The position numbers were made by a program, and so were the translations under genes. A stretch of 64,000 nucleotides of DNA, from assembly GCA_028386065.3 (NCBI GenBank), contig JAKUCV010003347.1, positions 3,426-67,425 of the forward strand, written 5' to 3'. This DNA is from Turnera subulata (Eukaryota; Streptophyta; Magnoliopsida; Malpighiales; Passifloraceae). Within the stretch, counting starts at the first letter, position 1, and every line of letters starts with the position of its first letter. The notes under the pieces are model-generated. The model saw only the letters and a program-made list of their open reading frames with translations. It ran no database searches and was not told the origin of the DNA. Below, in pieces: positions 58,083 to 64,000 of the stretch.

Positions 58083-59867
58083 CTAATTGTCTTTATCTCT
58101 GTTACGCTTATGATTCCTCAACCGCCCACTGTATATTCTGCAAGGGGATTTATTGGGAACTTCCAGAGTTTCGTCCAAGGATATTGTAGCAGGACTTGCT
58201 TTCTCAGCATTTCCTGTGGCTTCCTCTGATGCTGAAATCCCAGCGTCATTCTCAGCCATGGTGGCAGAACTTGCTGGAAGCTTCCTCTCAGGCTTCTGGT
58301 TGGAACTTCTGCACAAGATTGGAGAGTCTGAATGGCGATCTTCTTGCTTGCTTCTAAGTTTCCTCGATCTAGACATGCTTCTTGTGGTGACGCCTGCACT
58401 TGGAATAAAGCATTGTTCCATAGTTTTAGCAGCATCAGCTGCAGAGATTTCATTCGTATCTTTCTCCTTCAGATCAGCCTTAGACGTCTTATTACTACAT
58501 GGAGTTTGATTCATTTTGTGATCAACTCCTGTTCCAGCACTCTTGTTTTCCAAGTTCAAACAGGATGATGAAGGACTCTGTTTGGAAGAGCTGCTGCAAA
58601 ATGGTAGCAGTGTTGCATCCGGGGAAATATCTTCAGCATCTCCAATGGGAAACATCAGACTATCACGCATCCTTGTGGTACCTTCTCCACTTTGGTTAAT
58701 GCATTGCTCCACCGTTGTAGTAGCAGCAGCAGCAGTAGAGAACTTTTTCACATCTTTGTCCTTCAGGTCCCCTTTAGAACTCTTATTACCACACGGAGTT
58801 TGATCCATTTTGTGATCAACACTCGTTACAGGACTCTCCCCTTCCATGTTCGAACTGGATGACTCGGTGGTGTGTTTAGAAGACTTGCCGCGGTATGGCC
58901 GCAGTATATCATGAAGGGAAAACTCTAAAGAATCTCCAAGGGAAAACATCAGAGTATCACGTATCTTTGTCACTGGAAGATCATCAAAAGAAACTGGTGG
59001 AATTGAAAACCTGTCTCTACCACTACCAGATATTCCCATACCAACATCTTTGTCAGCAGATTCTTCACAGTAACCTGGAGTTGCATATTTTTCCCAACCA
59101 TACGGAAATCCCAGTAGGAACCAACTGCAAATCTTCACAGATTAACAGCTTCAACTTTAGATTGTTGTTCATACATAAATTCCCACTTCAAAAACAAGAT
59201 CGATTTAGATGGTTAAATTTTCATAGCCCGCAACATAACCCAGAAAACATGCTACAACCATTACACTACAGGGGAGGAAAGCTTGCAAGCCGAATTACCT
59301 GAGCTGGGAACCCATTTTGAAGAGTTCGTGATCGATTAATGAATCCACAGACAGTAATAAGGATGCCATCTTTGGACTCAAGAATGGTGGTATCATGTCT
59401 TTTAACAATTGCAGCCGAGCAAAAACCCCTGACCCCTTGTCTCCTGAAACCATAAAGAATCAAGCCCTCGTCTTAAAATCATGAACAACAGAAACTAGAC
59501 AACTTCAATGTACAAAGAAAACAAAAAAAAGCCAACACAAACATAAAACCCACTCACTCTCTGGTAGTGAACCCAGCAACAGCTAAGCCTTTGCCACCAT
59601 CTGCCCTAGCCAGCCACCAATCATACAACAACACCTACATACCCAGATTATAAAAAAGAAAAGAAAAACCATTCAAACCCATTAACATATTAACAACATA
59701 CAAAGCACATACTTGTGAACAATCAAGAAACAGATAAAAACCAGAATAGGCAGAGAGATGGAGGCAGGAAAACGTACAGATTTAACTGACAAGCAAGAGA
59801 GTTGAGTTCGGGCGCTGGGGTTGTGATCAGACTGTGCGAGTTTAGGGATTTTAGTTGGGTTCGACAT
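58083..59867 (-). CDS. SANTA-domain protein, short KNL2-like (beta-type) centromere factor
   Basis: Exons 59867-59778, 59634-59558, 59443-59299 and 59132-58083 give 453 aa, from ATG 59867 (MSNPTKIPKL). Exons 1-4 form a SANTA domain (about residues 27-120): VLLYDWWLARADGGKGLAVAG, CSAAIVKRHDTTILE, ILITVCGFINRSRTLQNGFP, FLLGFPYGWEKY. SANTA is the signature of KNL2/M18BP1, which loads the centromeric histone CENH3. The rest is low-complexity, Ser-rich and charged, with an internal duplication of about 100 residues (separate entry). I see no CENPC-k motif near the C-terminus, which fits the short beta-KNL2 class (Arabidopsis EMB1674-like). Family confident, subclass inferred. Confidence 0.85.
58380..58970 (-). 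repeat. Internal ~100-residue tandem duplication in the KNL2-like protein
   Basis: Two diverged units: the first starts IRDTLMFSLGDSLEF, the second MRDSLMFPIGDAED. Both continue with a VDHKMxQTPCxNKxSKxDLK block and end EQCI or EQCF before GxTTR. Boundaries are approximate. Confidence 0.8.
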
Positions 59868-60614
59868 TTTTTTTGGTTCTTCGTGGGTTTGGGTTTCGAG
59901 CGGGGACTTCTCTCTCACCTTTCCCGCTTCCAATTCGTTTTAATATAATACGGACTATGGAGGAGAAGACTATGGGGGATATGTAATCAGGCGGGTGCCA
60001 CACGTGCCTAACACGTGAGTTTCCTTTTTCTTTTTACATGTCCACGAAAAGGAAAGCAATCATCTTACTGTATCCATTATGGTAATAAATCAGTAACTTC
60101 ACTTGGTGTTCCTCAAGAAGACGAGAATCATTTTGAGGCAGTGTGGCTTGACTTGAAAATAAAAATTTAGTGTGGCTTATAACCCTAAAATGGTTTTTCT
60201 ATCGTTTTATTTTTCATATAGAAAATAAAATTAGCTTCACTTAAGCCACACTAAACTCCAAAAAGACACTAATTCCTGCTTCACAGATTATATGCTTCCA
60301 GAGACCGACATTTTTTCAGGTAGTATTATCATAGCTACCAGCATTTTTGACGCGCTCTTGAAATAAACACGACATTAATTACGGTTTAAATAACATCTTA
60401 AAAGAGTCACGACTCGAATTCCAAAAGAGATCGAGGCATAAGAATAACATTTTCAAGTCACAAGTGGAGCAGACACACAGTGAAAGCTCGGAAACCACCA
60501 AACAGCTACTTTACTATATCACAGATTCTGGGAAAATAACTTCGTCCCGCACTCCAGAGGTGGAAGCTTAAATGTTAATGAGAACTGGTAGAAACTCGGA
60601 CGGAGCAGCAAACT
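59868..60614. other. Intergenic; no gene seen
   Basis: Upstream region of the KNL2-like gene, containing two ACGTG cores (about 60,002-60,018), and 3' region of the Gemin2-like gene. No coding signal. Confidence 0.6.
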
Positions 60615-63600
60615 TCAGTTTCCAGACTGTCCAAAAAACCGGCCGGAGATTGTAGCAAGAATATTAAGCATTATAACTTCGTCATCCACCTCAGATTTTG
60701 CAGCTCGCAAGCTGGCACATTTCCTGAGCAGGCTCCGGAGAGCAGCACAACTATCTGCGTGGAGCGGAGTGTCAACGGCAGCACATAAAGCAAAGAGCCA
60801 CAAGCATTCGCTCCTCGATAGAGTGCTCCTGGTTTCTGCCACCCTTATGCGCTCCTTTAGCTTTGAAACTCTAGCAACAGAATCCATGGCCAAAATCGCA
60901 GTTAATGTAGGGTAGTTGGGAGGACTATCATTGGCACTACTTTTGCAGGTTGGATTCTGTGTAGACAATGAGATTTGATCATCCTCATTCTCTATAGATG
61001 CCGAGTCTGTGGTGTTTCCAAGGCCAGAACCATCAGAAACTACAGGCTGCGCTCCATCAATCACAAGGCTATTAAATTTTTCCACAACAATACTATCCGT
61101 CAATGCAGTGCTGAAAGGGTTCTGCTCCTGAGCAATAGTTAATGACGGAAGCTTCTGAGGAAGTATAGTGCTGGGAGCCTCATTGTGAGACAAAAGCTGA
61201 AGATTAGAGAGAGAAATATGAAGTTAGTATTGTACACTCGTATAAAGAAAAAGTTCCCCATTATTTTCCTGAAATCATTAAGCCATTTCATTTTTAAAGC
61301 CCAAGACAAAAGAAGAGAAGAAGCATAGCATTGAGAAATAAAAATTTGGGCTAGTTTGCAAAGAGGCAATATCAGTCAATTGTAAGCCATCAATTATTAG
61401 TTGAGAAGAAAAAAAATATAAAATATGAAACAGGTACTAGAACTATACCAGTCGTAGCTGTGAGAAATCAGCGAGAAATTCATCCTCCCACTGCTTCGAC
61501 GGCAGTAAATTTTCGGGACATTTGGCAATATCAGGAATCTGAGGCATATAGACACTTTGTTCTTTGACAATTTTACTCCTATCAATCTTGGCCACTTTAA
61601 CTTTTGGAATATGAGCTGCTTCCCACCTAAATAGAAGAAAGGAAAGCATAAGTTGGATCTTGATGCCAAAATTACTGTTATTTCATTCCTAAAGACAAGC
61701 ATATCCAACTTTTTCGCCAAAATTTGCTTTTCGAGGCTACACTATCATCTGAATGATTCTAGAAAACTAGTATTAGCAATTAGGAAAGCATGATCAGAAA
61801 CTAGAGATATCGAGAATTGTACCTGACACGCCTAAGATATTCAAGTCCATCTTCTGGAGGTCCAGAATCAAAATCTGGTTCTCCTTCTACTGCAAAAGCA
61901 GGCCTCTGAATGCTGGTATACTCTTCATCACTGTCATCTTCTTCACTCCATTCCTCTTCCAAAAAAGTGCAAGCATCTTCATTCCTAATACTGTGAGAAG
62001 CATCCACAACATTTACATTTTCTACCTGATCTTCATCCATGTTTTCTGATTCATTGTCCTCATTTTCAGAAGATATTTCTCCTGAAATTAATCACAAAAC
62101 TTAGAGCTCGCTGAACAAATCTGATGTCTAAGCCATTCCAGTCACACAGTTAGAGAGAGAAATAGATATAGATAAAAGAAATAGTAAACAGAGACATGTA
62201 TTTCTATATTTATCATGGAGCAAATGCTAGTCAGAAACATCACTTCATTAGCTATCAATTGCCAGAACATGTCTGTGTGACAAAGAATACTTCACAAACA
62301 CCAAAACCTACACCAGCTAGCAGTCCTTTACAGTGAATGTACACAAGTAGTATACTCAAGAAGCAATTTTCCTAGTGACACAGTTCAAGAGATATGTGTA
62401 GAATGTGATCCACAGGACTTCATCATCAATGCACAGTGATATTCAAATGACTCCATCTTCCCCGTGCCGCAACCACACCTGTCCAACCATAAAATGAAAC
62501 CATCAAGTTGACAAAATAGGAGCTAAAACCATGGGGGGATTTTTCAAAAGCAAAGAATTAAAAAAAAAAAACTTCATAGGCTGACATTTATTTAAAATCA
62601 AAGGAAAAGAAGGCTGGGGATGGGAAAGTGAAAATATAAAGACAGGGGAGGCCATAAAACAACTAAAACTTTGATTTGAGTAACGAGCATTCATCTGTTA
62701 AGAGTTTGAACTCAGAAAAGCTAGCCAAGAGTGTTGGGGGCAAAACAGATGCAATTGTGTTGCACGATAAGCATAGTTTGTTTAAAAGGGGCCAGAAAGC
62801 AACAGGGAAGAATAAAAGTGCAATGTGTATTCTTTTGGGAAAACTTGAAAACCAGAACTTCAAGAAGATTGAAAACAGAAAATAAGTTTTACTAACAGAT
62901 GTTACAAGCAGGGCAACATCTTACTTCCAAATACAAGGGCATCCTGGCACGAGGCATTTCAACTATGTTTCTAACAGACACTAGCATGGTTAGGATCACA
63001 GCAACTTTTTCACATTGGTTACAATTCTTCATTTGTTAGTCTGGATGCACACAACCCTCCGGTTCCATGAATGTAAACCACTGAGGATTTAATTAAAGTA
63101 GGTAGCAGAAACAACTCAACACGATTAACTCAGCTCAAATACCAGTAATACATCACAACATATTCCGTTCTGTTATACCAGCAACCATAAACCAATAATT
63201 TCAATGTCTCTTGACATCTAATTTTATCCTGTCCAATTCATGACACACAACATCACAAAGCAACAAGCAAGGAATCAAACGTAAGAGCAAAACAGCAGCA
63301 AGTAGAATCCAAGGTCGAGGAAATAATCGAAAGCACTAGAAAAAGAATAGAAAAACTCACTGATAATTCCACGGCCACCTTCCATCCTCCCAAAGCGACG
63401 AGAAGGATCAAAGTTCGAGCGAGTGTTCCCCTGATGCTTGGTAATCCCCAATCCATCATACTCCTTCACAACAGCATTTCCCAGCCCAGTATATATATCT
63501 CTCCACATTTTCCGCTGCTCCACAATATTCACGAATCTCAGGGCCTGCATCTCCTCTCTTGAGTACTTCCTCTGCACCCTATCCCCATTTCTGCCACCAC

Positions 63601-64000
63601 CATTTTGTGCTCCACCAACTTGGGCTATCACACTTCGAGATTCATCAACTTGAGTTGCTTTCTTTGGCCCTTCACACAATTCCAAACCCTTTCTCGCACT
63701 CTTTCCCTTTCTCTGTGGATGCTTCGCCTTCTTTCCATCAGTTTCTTGTCTCTGATTCTTCTTTCCATTCCTCTGTTGAACATTTGCACCAGCATTACCA
63801 GCTCTGGGGACTCGCAGCGGTTCAATCAATGCAGTATCATCAATCAGTTCAATCTTCAAAGAACTCCTAACAGAGTCGTCAATTCCTTTAAGACTCCCCA
63901 AGATTGCTGCGCCATCAGCATCCTCAACACAAGCTTTTTCTCTAAAGATCGAACCAACCTCAATCGCCGCCAATAACTGCTTCTTTTTCGATTCCAACAA
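60615..64000 (-). CDS. Gemin2/SIP1-family snRNP assembly protein, 5' end outside window
   Basis: Nuclear/cytoplasmic factor of the SMN-Gemin2 (Brr1) family that helps load Sm proteins on spliceosomal snRNAs. Visible exons: 64000-63361 (open to the window edge), 62081-61823, 61626-61449 and 61196-60615, in phase. The first part is basic and Lys/Arg-rich (GKKAKHPQRKGKSARKG), then an acidic stretch (EEEWSEEDDSDEEY), the conserved EDGLEYLRRVRWEAAHIPKV junction across an exon boundary, QWEDEFLADFSQLR, and C-terminal helices RSECLWLFALCAAVDTPLHA and LRSLLRKCASLRA typical of SIP1. The long basic N-terminal region is unlike animal Gemin2 and resembles the plant form. No ATG is in view at the edge, only TTG. 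Confidence 0.87.

Noticed and set aside
1..64000. CRISPR arrays, operons, phage or bacterial defence systems
   Set aside because: No spaced short repeats or prokaryotic gene organisation; all genes are intron-bearing plant genes.

Overview
The window is nuclear DNA from a flowering plant, most likely a eudicot. Genes are intron-rich with GT-AG junctions, intergenic DNA is AT-rich, there is a Ty1/copia LTR retrotransposon, LINE and SINE debris, and the single-copy genes have clear land-plant relatives. I could not name the species.

1-27.1 kb is a cluster of seven LRK10-like (leaf rust 10-like) receptor kinase genes or pseudogenes of two subtypes. Plus-strand genes (called P1, P2, P3 here) carry one cysteine-rich ectodomain. 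Minus-strand genes (M1-M4) carry another. Order: P1(+, 5' end outside the window), M1(-, premature stop), P2(+), M2(-, start codon lost and frameshifted), M3(-, apparently intact), M4(-, intact exons but a 5.07-kb copia element in intron 1), P3(+, intact). M1/P2 and M4/P3 are head-to-head pairs about 540 bp apart. Between M2/M3 and M3/M4, where a P gene would be expected, only its first 22 codons remain. The cluster therefore appears to have grown by copying and losing head-to-head P/M pairs through unequal crossing over. The kinases have HFD in place of HRD (non-RD), as is common in plant immune receptors. P1 and P2, but not P3, have lost the conserved glycine of kinase subdomain IX.

27-34 kb holds a gene on the minus strand of unknown function (626 aa, weak TraB-like look) and a long gene-poor stretch with a LINE 3' end that was itself hit by a SINE flanked by a target-site duplication.

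34-64 kb is ordinary single-copy territory: a 14-exon CMP-sialic-acid-transporter-like nucleotide-sugar transporter (+), a collapsed copy of the neighbouring PPR locus, the PPR gene itself (At1g06710-like, +), two tandem paralogues of an unidentified plastid-type membrane protein (+), a GOT1-family vesicle-transport protein (+), a short SANTA-domain KNL2-like kinetochore protein (-) and a Gemin2/SIP1-family snRNP-assembly protein (-, 5' end outside the window). A single N at 48,595 joins two apparently identical 1,068-bp copies inside the first paralogue. This is most simply an unmerged contig overlap, not biology.

All exon boundaries were read by eye from GT/AG signals, reading-frame phase and comparison between paralogues in the window. 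Family names come from recognition of motifs and were not confirmed by database search.
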